64,000 nt of DNA, from positions 18,805,382 through 18,869,381 of the forward strand of contig JAJEKV010000001.1 of the NCBI GenBank assembly GCA_021234155.1. Direction: 5' to 3'. The translations under genes were made by a program, and so were the position numbers. Shown here one piece after another: positions 45,717 to 57,370 of this stretch. The notes under the pieces were generated by a model. It had not been told where the DNA came from, ran no database searches, and saw only the letters and a program-made list of their open reading frames with translations. Each line of letters begins with the position of its first letter. Position 1 is the stretch's first letter. This stretch comes from Isoetes taiwanensis (Eukaryota; Streptophyta; Lycopodiopsida; Isoetales; Isoetaceae).

Positions 45717-46266
45717 TTTGTACTGTGTCTCTTTCATCCCCGGCCCGGAGCGTTATCCTCTTGAATGGTTGTCAACTCACCAGGCTTGATATTGTTCGCT
45801 ACAAACAATATAGACTTCTCGAAATTCTTGTTACTTCCTCTACAAAGAGCGGGCTTTGTTCTGACTCTCTTGTGTAGTCTCTCTGTGTCAATGTAGCTTA
45901 GTCACTTTGCTAGGTTATATTACACAAAGAGGCTCACAATGGGGGTCGGAGCAAAAATCGTTCGTTCTAGAGGTTGAACTTGCTATGACGTCAGAGGTGA
46001 GAGCGCACTCTAATTTCAAGCCAAAGTGGTGCCTGGGTGTTGTCCATCTATATAGCGGTTGTTAGACACCAAATCATGGAACATCCTAACTCCTGCTATT
46101 GATGGAGAACCTTGAGCATCACTATGACTTCAAATTAGAGTACGCGTCCCCTTTGGCAAGGTGGTGGATTGTAGGTAACAAGGTTTTTGAGTACTCTATT
46201 TTTATTGTGGCGGCGGATGATATCAGCCTAGTGGTTGCTTGCGATTCTGTGGTTGCACGCCGATGG

Positions 46267-46439
46267 CATGCCAAATCGCCATTTGGATGCCATCTGGACC
46301 TATAATTTGTACCTCCGGATCCATTCTTTTGGGTGGCACATGCCATGCAAACCCATTTGGGTATTCAGAGCATGTGCCACCCAGAGGAATAGAGTACAGA
46401 TTATAGGTCCAGATAGCATTCAAAGCCCAATTTGGCATA
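46267..46439. repeat. Hairpin E (about 173 bp foldback)
   Basis: The arms carry ATCTGGACCTATAAT and ATTATAGGTCCAGAT as an exact 15-base pairing, plus ATGCCAAAT/ATTTGGCAT and GGGTGGCACATG/CATGTGCCACCC. The loop is near 46350. Confidence 0.85.
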
Positions 46440-46450
46440 CCGAAGTTATT

Positions 46451-47276
46451 CCCGACTTGGGTACCCGGTACCTTGTGAACCCGATGGATCAGATTCGTAG
46501 AGGGGCTGGTCCGGGTCGTTTTTTGGCCCCTTCGCATGCGTAGATTACTTCTCATCAGCAAGATTCTGGCGCATGCGAAGAGGCAAGCAACAACGGAGGT
46601 CGAGACGGGTCTGATCCAACGAAGGTTTTCAGGGCACTGCGGTTACACATGAAAGAAACATAGAAAGAAACATAGAAAGAACTATCATACATTAACGAAA
46701 CATTTGTGACAAAAAATTATAACCAAAAACTTCTTTTTTATTAATAGTGCCAGGGACGGTTACAATAGTATGAAAATCCTCAATACCAATTACAAATGGT
46801 GAAGATACTCATCACATCATTTTTCTAGGCGCCTTCTTCATCGGATTTCATCATTTGCGGTTCCATCCTCTTCTTCTTTGGGGACCTAGGTTCAACCTCC
46901 GATGACCCTTTCCTTTAGTGAAACGCCCTCGAGACGTGTTTTTCCTAGCCCGTTCTCTCGTTTGTCAAGGTAAAGCGCCAAAGGTGAGTCCGTTGGATCA
47001 CGTAAGCCGATCCACGCCATCAACCGCATTGCTCGAACTCGGCCTTTCAGATCGGACTCCTCGGTATCCCGGCCGTCGGTGATCCGTCCGAGAATATGGC
47101 TTGGTCTATATCATCTTCGTCATCAACGAAGTGGGTAACGTTGAATGTCTTCATCAACATGGCTTGCGGCATTTATTGCAAGCATCTCGCCCTCACCGTC
47201 TTCGGTTTGTCCTCTTCCACTTCGAATCGTGATCCATGAAAGGAAATCGTAGCTTATCGATTGCGGATGTACCCCA
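46451..47276 (-). other. Downstream of the hAT transposase
   Basis: No domain is recognised. GCATGCGTAG...GCGCATGC gives a small palindrome near 46535-46580, and AAAGAAACATAG is repeated at about 46651-46680. Confidence 0.4.
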
Positions 47277-49206
47277 TTACGATTCAATAGCCGCCGGTTT
47301 GAGAAGTTGTATACAAGTTTTATGCGCCTTCTTATGTAGCAAGCGATTGCGGGTGACTTTGTGTATGTACTTATAGGCACTCCAATTCCTCTCACTTGCA
47401 CTATTGGAAGATACCAAAGAGAGGATAGTCATTGCAATTGCACGCAAGGTATCGAAGAACTTGCCCATGGGCTTGCCACCATGCATATGATTCCATATTT
47501 GGTTCCTTCTTATGACTCTCCGGTCGCGTCCGTGAAGCTCTTCATCATCGCCCACCTTCCACTTTCGAGGTTCGGTATTCGTTAACTTCGGCAATGAAAA
47601 GCTTGTAGTCCGATTTGTTGGGATAGAACATTTTGCAACCTTCTTCAACGAGCCCATCACTTCTTTATCTCGTATCTTTGGTCCATATCGTGGTTGTGTG
47701 GGTCTAAGGCATGCGCGGGCGCCATGAAGATCATTGTATGACTTCTTCCATCGTTCATTGAAGTCTCTCGAGTAGTCTTTGCTTGCTTTTAGCATTGTCA
47801 AATGGGCATTGGGACCATCACGTTCTAGGAAGGATTGAATGGAGTGCCAACACCTCCAGACCTTTCCGATTGCTTGCCTTCGAAGAATCAAGGGTTTTGA
47901 TGGCATGACAAGCGGGTTGCATGCACCTCACAACATTTTTACACCTTTCCAAAATGTCTCCCCAAGCATTTTCGAAGGGCAGCAGCTTCTTTGTCGGTGT
48001 TTGGCGGCATTTTTCCCTTTCTCGCCTTCTTTCCCAATCAAAAAACTCGTATGATTAAAGGTTGAGATAATCCAATCACGACACTTCAGCACTCTTTCAA
48101 AGGCGGATATAATTGGAACCAAACCGAGTTTGCCGGGATTCATGAGTGCTAGGCTCTTCCGACGCGAATGACTTGTAAATGGCATAAATTGCCGGCTTTT
48201 TTTGTGATGAATTTTACAAGCCGACGCAGCTTTCGAATGGGATCTTTGAACCACGTGTCTTTGGAGAACCGGTCCTTCAAAGAATAGGTTCAGGCAATGG
48301 CATTGGCAACTAGTAGCATGCAACCCTGGAAATTCGGACTCCAGTAATTGACCCGCTAGCTTGCAATTAGACGCGTTATCCATTACAACTTGAAATATTC
48401 TCTTCGGTCCAAAACTCTCTATCACGGCCTTTGTTTTCTGAAAAATCCAATCTCCGGTCACTTGGTCGGGTTTTGGTTTCTACGGTTTTCAAAAATACTT
48501 CACCCCCTGGATACACGATCATGAAATTAATAAGATGGTCCTTGTTTACATTGCTCCAACCATCAGTCACTAATGAAGCTGGCCGCGCTTCAGTCACACG
48601 ACACAACTTCATCTCCACCCTCTCAACCATTTTTCCATGTATTTCATCAACCATTTTATTGTTGGCATGCTTGTATGAAGGCAGTCTAAAAGCCGGTCCT
48701 GCTTTGGCAACTTCTTGGAAGGCTTCTTTCATTGCTTTATGCTCCAGAATATGTGGAGACAGCCCAGCATATAAAAATGCCTCTACAACCTTGGTTGTGT
48801 CTTCTTCAATTGCTCGATGTTAAGCAATGATCAACCCTCTGTTGCTTCGATCTGTCTTTCCACTATTTCAATTGTCTCTATCATTCTCGTTCTCCGGGTG
48901 CTTATACCTATTGACCCTAGTCCGCCCTCGACGGTATCTTTGTCCCAACAGGGGTGGTATAGTTATCTTCGTCCTTCACCCGGCCCTGCTCTTGAGTATT
49001 CGTAACTCGTCTTTTTCTCATATTATTCTTCGTTTTGCGTATCCCATCCAGTCGAGACAATCTCTCGATGGCATCCTTTCGCAAGTCAGCAGATGCAGTA
49101 CAAGTTGCGACACCGACGTCTCGTTCACGTAAGATGTGAGCTCAATTCTTGTTGCGAGAACCATTTACCGATGTGTATCCACAAAACACACATTCCCACT
49201 CATTTG
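47277..49206 (-). pseudogene. hAT transposase, broken
   Basis: Read right to left: a BED-type zinc-finger start, WECVFCGYTSVNG (49203-49144), then a DUF659-like core with TEARPASLVTDGWSN (about 48560) and FQVVMDNASNCKLAGQLLE (about 48370). An extended linker follows, and then the C-terminal hAT dimerisation domain with LSLVSSNSASERNWSAY (about 47390). This is the order in plant hAT transposases, which cut and paste elements with 8 bp target duplications. Frame shifts separate the blocks at about 48400 and 47915 and in the finger, so the enzyme is inactive. It belongs to the element whose ends are 39565 and 50223. Confidence 0.85.
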
Positions 49207-49839
49207 CGCCAAACTCTTTCACAAACTCCCATTACGGGCCTCTTTTAGACCGCAACTCCGCATCAGCGACCATGTGTGCGAGTTGCGGCCCCCGCGGCCC
49301 TCGCCACGCGCACACGCATCCTCGCACCTCTAGAGATAGATGCATGGCTGGCCGCCTCGCACCTCCAGAGGTAGATGCATGACCGGTTAGCCACCATTGC
49401 TGACCGGACGGTGACAATGTCTCTTAATCGACTCCTTGATTACACGAACTAAAGGAAGGCATTATATATGCAAAGGAGCAAGCTCACAATGCATATGTTA
49501 CGTCGGCGTTCCCGAAGAATCAAGGGGGGTTGGACGGGACCCTATAGGATATTCTATGGAAGCAGATGCCAACCCAAGGCTGGAAACCACTGGGACGGAG
49601 TAAACTCACGTTCCAGTATCCAACGTCAGGCTCGGGACTCGAAAAACGACACCTCAAAGGCAAACCGTTTCCCAAGGAGTATTTTGACTCAACCTGGCGG
49701 TCAACGTTCGAGGTGAATTCTAGGGCTAATCACGTTTTTCTTATATATACTATTAATGATTGCCACAAAAGCGGGCCAAACGATTGGCGCAAATATTTTT
49801 TTGCTTAGTAAACCGGGGGCAAAATTTAGAAATTTTACC
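49207..49839 (-). other. hAT region upstream of the transposase
   Basis: No domain is recognised in this presumed 5' region of the transposase gene. GCACCTC(T/C)AGAG(A/G)TAGATGCATG is a short direct repeat at about 49324 and 49359. Confidence 0.35.
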
Positions 49840-50125
49840 AGACGTCGAAAAACAACTAAACCGCGTGCTGCGAAATATTTTCGGCGACGCTTGAAGATTA
49901 AGATTCAGCGTCAGCGAAGTTCAAATTATTTCGCGGCGTCGCCGAAAAACTCTAAACAGCGTCGCCAAAAAAATTCAGCGTCTGTTGTGGCGCCGTTACA
50001 GGCGCCGAAAAAAATTGGTTTCAGCAGACAACAAGCGGTAATCTTCAGCGTCGCGAAAATATTTTCAGCGTCTGCGGTTTTGTTGCTGGCAGACGCGCGA
50101 AAATTTTTCGACGCCGGAATTGTTT
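49840..50125 (-). repeat. Right subterminal array of CAGACGC/GCGTCTG motifs
   Basis: Five or more copies or near-copies (CAGCGTCTG, GCAGACGCG, TTCAGCGTC) mirror the left subterminal zone. Confidence 0.7.
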
Positions 50126-50223
50126 TTTTAGTATTTTTTGCGTTTTATACGGCAAATTTGTGCCGTATCATTCAATTCATACGTATTCCGTATAAAACGT
50201 ACAGCGTATTGAACCTATCCCTG

Positions 50224-50231
50224 GCCTCCAA
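50224..50231 (+). repeat. hAT target site duplication, right copy
   Basis: GCCTCCAA, identical to 39557-39564. Confidence 0.9.
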
Positions 50232-50474
50232 CGTGGTCACTCCAGTCCGCCACCTGGATCTCCGCTCCCGACTTTCCCTGCTACCGTTCCGACCCTGTCA
50301 AAACAAAAAAGTTTTCCAGTGCAGATCCAAACCCTGGACGCCATCGTCAGCAAAATACGGTGGCATATACGAATACATGCCATAAACCTTTGCAAACCTT
50401 ATGTAAGCGCTCCCCCATTCCACATTTTTGCCACCTTATCTCTTCTGGCACATTAGAGTTATTATATCGTGGGT
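50232..50474. other. Flank right of the hAT insertion
   Basis: This continues the locus at 39133-39564. A minus-strand frame near 50342-50232 (MASRVWICTG) could be the first exon of an unknown gene. Not assigned. Confidence 0.25.
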
Positions 50475-50567
50475 CCAAGTTAACAAATTTGGAACCATAG
50501 AAATGTTTGGGCCAAGTCAATAAGTTTGGAACCAGAGAAATGTTTGCGGCCAAGTCAACACGTTTGT
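50475..50567 (+). repeat. Tandem repeat, 37-38 bp unit, about 2.5 copies
   Basis: CCAAGT(T/C)AA(C/T)A-AGTTTGGAACCA-AGAAATGTTTG units start at 50475, 50512 and 50550. Confidence 0.85.
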
Positions 50568-50629
50568 TCGCGGCAGCCTTGGCCCCCCGAGCGATAAATT
50601 TCTTGTGATGAATAACGAAGATAACTTTT

Positions 50630-50745
50630 CTTGACGTGTCGGTAACTCCGTCGGACCTTCAACTCTTTTTCTCCCAGTTTTACTCTGTTCCTGCACGCCA
50701 TGACTTCCGTTCTTTTATTCCTTCGTCAATTTCTTCCTCTTACCC
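50630..50745 (+). repeat. Upstream duplicate of the receptor-kinase 5' end
   Basis: CTCCGTCGGACC...CACGCCATGACTTCCGTT resembles 51016-51130, which spans the start of the kinase gene. The copy keeps an ATG but its frame soon departs from the kinase ectodomain. Confidence 0.8.
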
Positions 50746-51077
50746 TTTACTTCAGCTTCTCATGGCTCCATCTTACTTCAGATTCCTGTTCCATCTTAGT
50801 TCAGATTTTGTATTTATCAGATAAGATAAGTTAACATCAGTTTGTCTTTCTCCTCTTTTATTCTGAGCAGTGAGCATATGGTTCTGGCGCCTGTATTTAC
50901 TGTAACTTAGTCTATGGCTGCATCAGCCATTTGTCTTTCTTAGATATTCTTCAGTCTTGAAATAATGGTCGCCATTAATGAAGATGAACTGTCTTTGGAG
51001 ATGAAATGTCTTTGAAGGGCAACTCCGCCGGACCATAAACTCTTTTCTCCCAGTTCTACACTCTGTTCCGACACGCC

Positions 51078-52921
51078 ATGACTTCCGTTGTTTTTTCCCT
51101 TTGTCTTTTCATCCTCTCATTTCTTCTTCCTTCTTCAGATGCTGCTATTTGTGCTTCTCAGGAGTGCAATGACTTTCACATTTGTTATCCCTTCAGTTTA
51201 GGTTCAAATAAAAGCTGCGAAGGACTCCCCAGTTATCGTTTGCTATGCCAAAATGGGGCTCTGTTCATCAACGGCCATAACGTGACTGACATCGACTATT
51301 CCAGTAAACAAATCAGTGTGAAGGAGAGCGATTGTGCCATGTTCGACAATAACTGGACGGAATTTCTAGAACAGGTTCCAGGTGCTAATGCCTCCGAGGT
51401 TACTTGTGATAACATCCTAATAATCCAATGGACCCTAGACTCAGGTGAGTGTAAATGTTTAAAATCTGATTTATAAACTAAGTCTGAAAATCATGCTGCG
51501 CTTTCAGATCCAGTTTGCAAAGGCACAAAAAAATCCAACTCCAAGACGGCTGCCGTAGTGGGTAAGTTAAGTCAAAGTCAGTGCTTTAAGTTGTGTTGGT
51601 AAGCTAAGTAATGTCGATCTGTGATGAATGAATTGTTGTTGTGCAATCTCTTATGATTCTGAGATAGATGAAGCAATTAGAATGTCAAAAAAAATTTACG
51701 AGTAGTTTGGAAGGGGTAAATTCAGGTATTTCGGTGGTTGTGGTTGTGGTGCTGGTGCTGGGTTTGGGGGTTTGGGTATATTATTGGAAATGGAAGAAAA
51801 ACGAGAGGGAAGACTCTCCGAGCAGCACCCAGCTGAAGAATCTGCAGCAGATCATCAGTTCACATCAGGGAAGAGAAAGTGCAAAGCTATACAGCTATGC
51901 GGAGATGGAAAAGGCCACCAATTCCTTCTCCGCTGATCTGAAGCTTGGCGCTGGCGGATTCGGCACTGTTTACAAAGGCACCCTTCAAAACGGCACTGTG
52001 GTGGCCATCAAGCGATCCAACCAAACCAGCGAGCAAAGCATAGACAATTTTGTGAACGAGGTAACCATTTTGTCACAGGTGAATCATCGCAACCTTGTCA
52101 AATTGCTTGGCTGTTGTGCTGCAAGAGAAGGCCAGCTGTTAATCTACGAATATGTCTCCAATGGAACATTATTTGATCACTTGCATGGAAAACTCAAAAA
52201 TGGAGGCCTTAGTTGGGATATAAGACTTCAAATTGCAGTGGAAACTGCTGAAGCTCTGGCATACTTGCACTCTGCAGCATATCCCCCAATTTACCACAGG
52301 GATGTCAAATCTTCCAACATACTTCTAGATGACAAATTCATGGCTAAAGTGGCCGATTTTGGAATCTCTCGTCTTGTTCCTGTTGATGCCACGCATATTT
52401 CGACTCTGGTCCGTGGAACTCCTGGGTACTTAGATCCAGAATACTACGAGACCTTTCAGCTGACAGAAAAGAGTGACGTATATAGCTTCGGAGTAGTTCT
52501 GCTGGAATTAATCACTGGCCAGAGACCGATTGACTTCAATCGACTTAATAGAGACGCCAATCTGAGTATATATGCAATTCCAATTATTAGGAAAGGAATG
52601 CTTCTCCAGATTTTGGATCCCAACTTGCAAGCTTCTATCAATCCCGAGATTCTTGTAAGCATAAAAGCTGTTGGTGATTTTGCCCTTGAATGCTTGGCTA
52701 CTAGAAGGGAGGATAGACCCTCCATGAAGCAAGTTTTGGAAGAGCTGCTTAAAATCAAAGGACCATCCAGAGTCGGAAAAGGTGGTAGATCTCACTCAAA
52801 TAGCTCTGCAACAGCTTTCAATTTGACGTCTCATCATTCGTCATCTCTACTGACTGTGATGGCTGACTGTGATGGCTTGATATGGCATCAGTCCCTCTAC
52901 AACGTGACAAGACATTGTTAG
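51078..52921 (+). CDS. Wall-associated-kinase-like receptor-like kinase, three exons
   Basis: The exons are 51078-51444, 51508-51561 and 51726-52921, joined by GT...AG introns in the same phase, giving 538 codons plus stop. Residues 1-22 are a signal peptide (MTSVVFSLCLFILSFLLPSS). A short ectodomain with CASQECNDFHICYPFSLGS follows, like the galacturonan-binding (GUB_WAK) domain. Exon 3 opens with a transmembrane segment (ISVVVVVVLVLGLGVWVYYW) and a basic stop-transfer. The kinase domain has GAGGFG, VAIKR, HRDVKSSNILL, DFG and GTPGYLDPEYY, so all catalytic residues are present. Such proteins sit in the plasma membrane and signal from the cell wall. The ectodomain is shorter than in classical WAKs and lacks EGF repeats, as in WAKL/LRK10-like members. 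No frame break is seen; this is the best intact host gene in the window. Confidence 0.85.
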
Positions 52922-54720
52922 CTATTGCTATGCAAAGGAAGGAGCTGTGAGCAGGGTTCGAAATTTTATGAAAAATGAGGTAAACAAAAATCCTTTTAGT
53001 TTTGAAATAAATACGACATCTCAGCCGGAGATGTCTAATCCAATACTTCTTTAGAACAAAAAGTTGTTGGCAAAGATAATGAGATCTTATAAAGTTCTTG
53101 GCAAAGATAATGAGAGCAATGTTTTGATGTAGCAAAAACTTTCATAAACATTTTATACAAGATGGTCCTGTGTCGCATTGTATATTTGACGACTTGGACA
53201 TCTTTTTTCAAATTTCAACATATGGGTTGTGGTGGTGTGCCTTATTCGGCCATATGGACGAAATGGAATCAGAGGCCGAAAAGGGGAGAAAAGGGAAAAT
53301 GAGAGGGTCCAAAATAAAAAAGTTGTTTTTATTTATTTTATTTAAAAGCAAAGGTAATTAACTTTTTTGTTTTGTTAATATTTAAAAGGTGAATTTCTAT
53401 GTATATCTAAGATAAGTTACATGAAATAAAATATACATACTAAAAAAAATCCTTCTCCACTTAAAAAGAGTAGGACAAAGTCCTCCTCTTCAAAAACTAG
53501 TAGGATAAAAGTCCAATTCGATCCTTTTTTTTTGTAGGACAGCATGTCGTACTCATGTCAACATCATCTGGACATTGGCAAATTTTATAGGACAAAACGT
53601 AAAGTTAACCTCACTTTTTTCGAACCCTGGCAATGAGAACAACACAACATTATTCTATAGTCAATAGATCGTGGCCCCATTCACCTTACAATAGGTGCCT
53701 GCCAATGCCAAAGAGCAAATCGTTGTGCTTCATATAATCCATTTTACTCTGTCGTTCCATCTTCCAGGTCGCCGCCGGCGATAATTGATGCACAAATTCG
53801 TATCTGCAGACGCCGCCGGGGCAAAAACAGGGATCGGGCTTTTTTGGGAAAAAAAGGTCTATCCATCATCACTACATATGTAATTGGGTTTGCAGTTTTT
53901 CATTTTTGTTTTTGTTCCACTTGAATTTTTCCGCGCCGCAATCTATCTTTATATTTTGTTGTCACGTTTTTCTTCGAGACCTCCGATGCTGTAACCTGTC
54001 GGGATATGCAGTTTTTCCTAAGTCAGTGAACAGTCTGGCAAGGTAATGAAATGATCCAACTGGCAGTGTGGCGGTGGACAGCTTGATCCGGCATTCACGT
54101 ATATAAGAAGCGATGCCCACTCTATAATTCTGAAATTTTGCTAAAATCGGCTCTGCTCCAATCGATGTCATTCGATTGCTCCCAGATAAGTCTACTCTTA
54201 CTTCCTACTAAAAATTCCTTCTCTTTTATACAATGTTTTCCTTGAACCCGGCACAAACCCTTGGTATTTCCTTGAAATCAAAACATGCTGAACAGAACAT
54301 TATGGGAAACCGATTTCGAAGATTATAACTAGAAATGTTCCAGAAGTCTTCCGGGTACCTTTATTCCCACAAAAGTGTGCCCCGATTGGAAGAAGGCCCT
54401 TGCCTCCAGAGCCATGATTCCGGCATTAAAAATTCGTGGTAATCTGTTTTCTCTCTGCCCAAAATTGGATGAATGATGCCCATCATTTGCAAAATAAATA
54501 CTACCCAGTTCCCACAATCATCGTGCAAGGGTCCAGATCAGGCTGCGAGATGCCATCATTCATCCAATTCAAAGCGCCTTATCCATCTAAGTTTCTTGAA
54601 ACATTGATACCTGCAAGAACATACAAAAAACAGAGGAAAAAAAATAAAATAGGCTTCGCCCTGTGCAGAAAGGCGATGTCAGTGGCCATGGCTGGCAGGG
54701 ATGGAAAAAAAATAGGGTCT
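52922..54720. other. Intergenic region after the receptor kinase
   Basis: No gene is recognised. Short open stretches (53170-53361, 54171-53962, 54517-54329) have no domain or codon pattern supporting them. Confidence 0.5.
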
Positions 54721-54724
54721 CCGG

Positions 54725-54810
54725 TGAAAGGCAGAGGGGCCGAAATGGCCAGATCTGAAGGCAGAGGGCCGAGACAGCCAGATCCGAAGGCAGAGGGTCG
54801 AATTAGCCCT
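54725..54810 (+). repeat. Tandem minirepeat, about 30 bp unit, three copies
   Basis: GAAGGCAGAGGG-CCGA-A-AGCCAGATC units repeat three times. A looser relative (GAAGGCAGAGGACAGAAGGCAGAG) and the phrase CTGACCCGTCGC recur near 55204-55240. Confidence 0.75.
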
Positions 54811-55554
54811 TGTGAATCTTGCAAACTCTGAGATCGGATTACTTCCTCAGGCCTGACCCGTCGCGCATTTAGAAACACAAAATAACAAGCAGAATAGCCT
54901 TGATCGCTGGATTTGGCGCAGAGCTCAAACTAGCTGGCATTTGTCAATATGTTTGTGTGAGGAATAAGGCATGAAATACATGAACACATGTTAAGGCTAA
55001 TTATTAATGAATCCTATAGGCAATAAATATTTTGGTACCTCACACACAAAAGGCACACACTTGATAGATCGCAGCCTACTGTAACAAAAGGCATATTTGA
55101 ACTGTAAAGATAAGGTAAGATTTGGCTAAGAGAAATGATTATAAAATTGAACAAATGGGGTCTTTCATTAAAAAGGGCACTTTTACGTAGCTAGCACAGA
55201 GCCGAAGGCAGAGGACAGAAGGCAGAGAACCCTGACCCGTCGCTTAGGTTAATGAAGAAATTGACCCACCCAATTGTTTTTTGCCATGTCACCAATCTAA
55301 TGCAATTGTTTTTTTGCCATGTCACCTACCTAATGCCTAGGAACTACATAATACATTCATAGCATACAGGGTGATGTGTGAACTGGACTACGCCCAAAAT
55401 CCACCATCCATAAATTCATTCCTTTTCGCAATTAACATGAGCAAGGGTTCAAGGTCGACCGAACGACCTTCTCAAACCCACAATCCAAAAACAATCAAAC
55501 GCTGATCCCAGACCTATTGTTAGCAGCCAACGCTAGGAATTATGTGGGTATTAT
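54811..55554. other. Intergenic region
   Basis: Nothing coding is seen. TTTGCCATGTCACC(A/T)A is repeated at 55279 and 55315. Confidence 0.4.
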
Positions 55555-56330
55555 TATGACTTTAATTCTTCCTAGGTATATAATTTGGCGCAATTGCTAA
55601 TTATAATTCATTCTATATAGGACCATTGACAATATATCCATGTTAACCTTAGGAATTAGAATTCTTCGTGCAATTGAATAATTAGCCATGTTAACTTTAT
55701 AAATTGAGTTATGATCTAGATTAACCTTAAGAATTGAATTCTTCACAAATGAATAATTAGTTTGAATACATTACTAAGTTTAGATGAATTGTGTGGGGAA
55801 TTCTAGGTATTATAAATTCTATACAATTGCTAGGTATATAATATTAACTAAGAATTGTGTGAGTATTATTATTACTTCAATTCCTAGGTGTATAATTCCA
55901 CACAATTACTAGTTAGAATTCATTACAATTCTATATGGGACCCTAGTTATCCCGACATTATGTGGGCCTACTTATCCAATTAATATTAGGGATTCATTTA
56001 TTATCCACGTTGTGCACATTAACCTTGGGAATTGAATTTTCATGCGATTGAATAATTATTTACATTAATCTGGAAAATTGAGTTATGATCCACATTAACC
56101 TTAGGAATTGAATTTTCATGCCATTGAAAATGAATAATTAGCTTGAATTCATTACTAGATTCATTGAGTTTTGTGTGGAATTCTAGGTATTATGACTTCG
56201 ATTGCTAGGTGTTTAATTCCACGAATTAGGTAGTTAGGATTCATAACAATTTTATGTGTGAACCTAGGTATTTGAACCATGGCCGGAAGTAGTTAACGCA
56301 CACCAAGTTATCCACATTGACCTTAGTTAT
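55555..56330 (+). repeat. Diverged AT-rich tandem array, unit about 317 bp
   Basis: About 2.5 units begin near 55557, 55876 and 56190. Each has ACTT(C/T)(A/G)ATT-CTAGGT-TATAATT, ATTCAT--CAATT-TAT-T and a later TTAACCTTAGGAATTGAATT. Spacing between units is 319 and 314 bp. No coding sequence is seen. Confidence 0.75.
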
Positions 56331-56929
56331 TTGGACCAGAATTAGAATTTACATATAATCTCGCAAGAATTCCCCAATAATTTGATAAAAATGTACGCGG
56401 GTTATGTCATATTTAACGAAAACATATGCACATGGGGTACGTCACAATGTATTCTTAACCTAAATTGGAATGCAAGAAATTGACTTTGCTATTTTTATTA
56501 GCCATTTGTGCAAGAGACCGTGGCAAGGATGTTGGTGGCAAAAATATGCCAAATGAAAAGGGATTTGATAAACAATTTAAGTGATATTCAATGGTTTTTT
56601 TTTGTTTTTTTAATACCCTTTGCATGATTTGGGATGCCTCATTGTTTGAGATGCCTCTACCCTCATTGTCTTTTCATATTGGTTTTGATAGGTCTCTATA
56701 CTCTTTGTTTGCTTGCTAAGTTTGTCATTGTTTGAGGTATGGGATTGGGTATGTACCAGACTCATTTGTTTTGTGGTTTTGTGTTATAGCTTTGAGAATA
56801 AGCCTTTGTTAGTGTTGACATGAGTTTCGAAGAAAGAAGGTGAACAAAACAATATCAAGTAAGTATCTATCCCCCACCATTATTCTCTTGAGGCCTCAAT
56901 AATTTATCTGAAATAGGACATATGTAAAG
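56331..56929. other. Intergenic region
   Basis: No gene or clear repeat is recognised. Confidence 0.4.
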
Positions 56930-57370
56930 CACCATGGAGGATAATGATAGAATTGTATAAGGGGATGTAGCTGAGAGATATAGAAAGAAAGCATGACAGA
57001 GAGATAGAGAGCGCTATGGAAATTTGACTGAGGGAGATAGGGAGAGGATACGAGAAAGAACTAGAGAGCGTGCAAGACAATGACGAGCTAAAATAGTAGA
57101 AAAAAGAAACGTAGAAAAAATAGCTACAGATGGATCAGCAGAGCAGTACTATAAATTTGGATAGTTCTGCTGAAGAGTGTTACATAAATTTAGCTGAACA
57201 TAATATACAAAGAAGACGATTTAAGAGAACTGAACGTTATGCCAACTTATCAGAAGAGGATAGAGAGAGCATACGTCAAAAAGAAAGAGAACGCTATGCA
57301 AACCTACCCGAGGAGGACAAAGACATGATACGAACGCTATGCGAGTTCAACCCTAGAGGACAGGGATAGG

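Larger units (their letters stand above)
44490..46450. ncRNA. Cluster of long foldback hairpins resembling MIRNA precursors
   Basis: At least seven imperfect inverted repeats of 115-265 bp lie in 2 kb, in five sequence types, two or three of them duplicated. Examples are 45181-45300 (GCATCGAGAC...GTCTCGATGC) and 45603-45716 (CATCGAGACTTCCCAA...TTGGGAAGTCTCGATG). Others are 44651-44768 and 45355-45482 (GTATCTAATTTGCC against GGCGAATTAGATAC), 44852-45118, about 45766-45975, 45986-46160 and 46267-46439. The arms match over 40-100 bases with scattered mismatches around a short loop. The zone lies between the accessory gene and the transposase of the hAT. That they are transcribed and diced is inference. 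Confidence 0.6.
39565..50223. mobile_element. 10.7 kb hAT transposon carrying accessory gene and hairpin cluster
   Basis: The ends CAGGGATAGGTTC (39565) and GAACCTATCCCTG (ending 50223) are inverted repeats. A perfect 8 bp target duplication, GCCTCCAA, lies at 39557-39564 and 50224-50231. Both are diagnostic of hAT. Subterminal zones at each end are dense in CAGACGC/GCGTCTG. Inside are a plus-strand accessory gene (41170-44390), a hairpin-rich zone (44490-46450) and a minus-strand hAT transposase (49206-47277). Most reading frames show shifts, so the copy looks inactive, but the ends and target duplication are well kept. Confidence 0.9.

Noticed and set aside
44490-46450. Short protein frames in the hairpin zone
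   Set aside because: They are overlapping, short, on both strands and explained by the inverted repeats; no domain is visible.
51668-51725. ATG at 51668 as the start of a kinase-only gene
   Set aside because: An acceptor at 51724-51725 joins in phase with two upstream exons that encode a signal peptide and WAK-type ectodomain.
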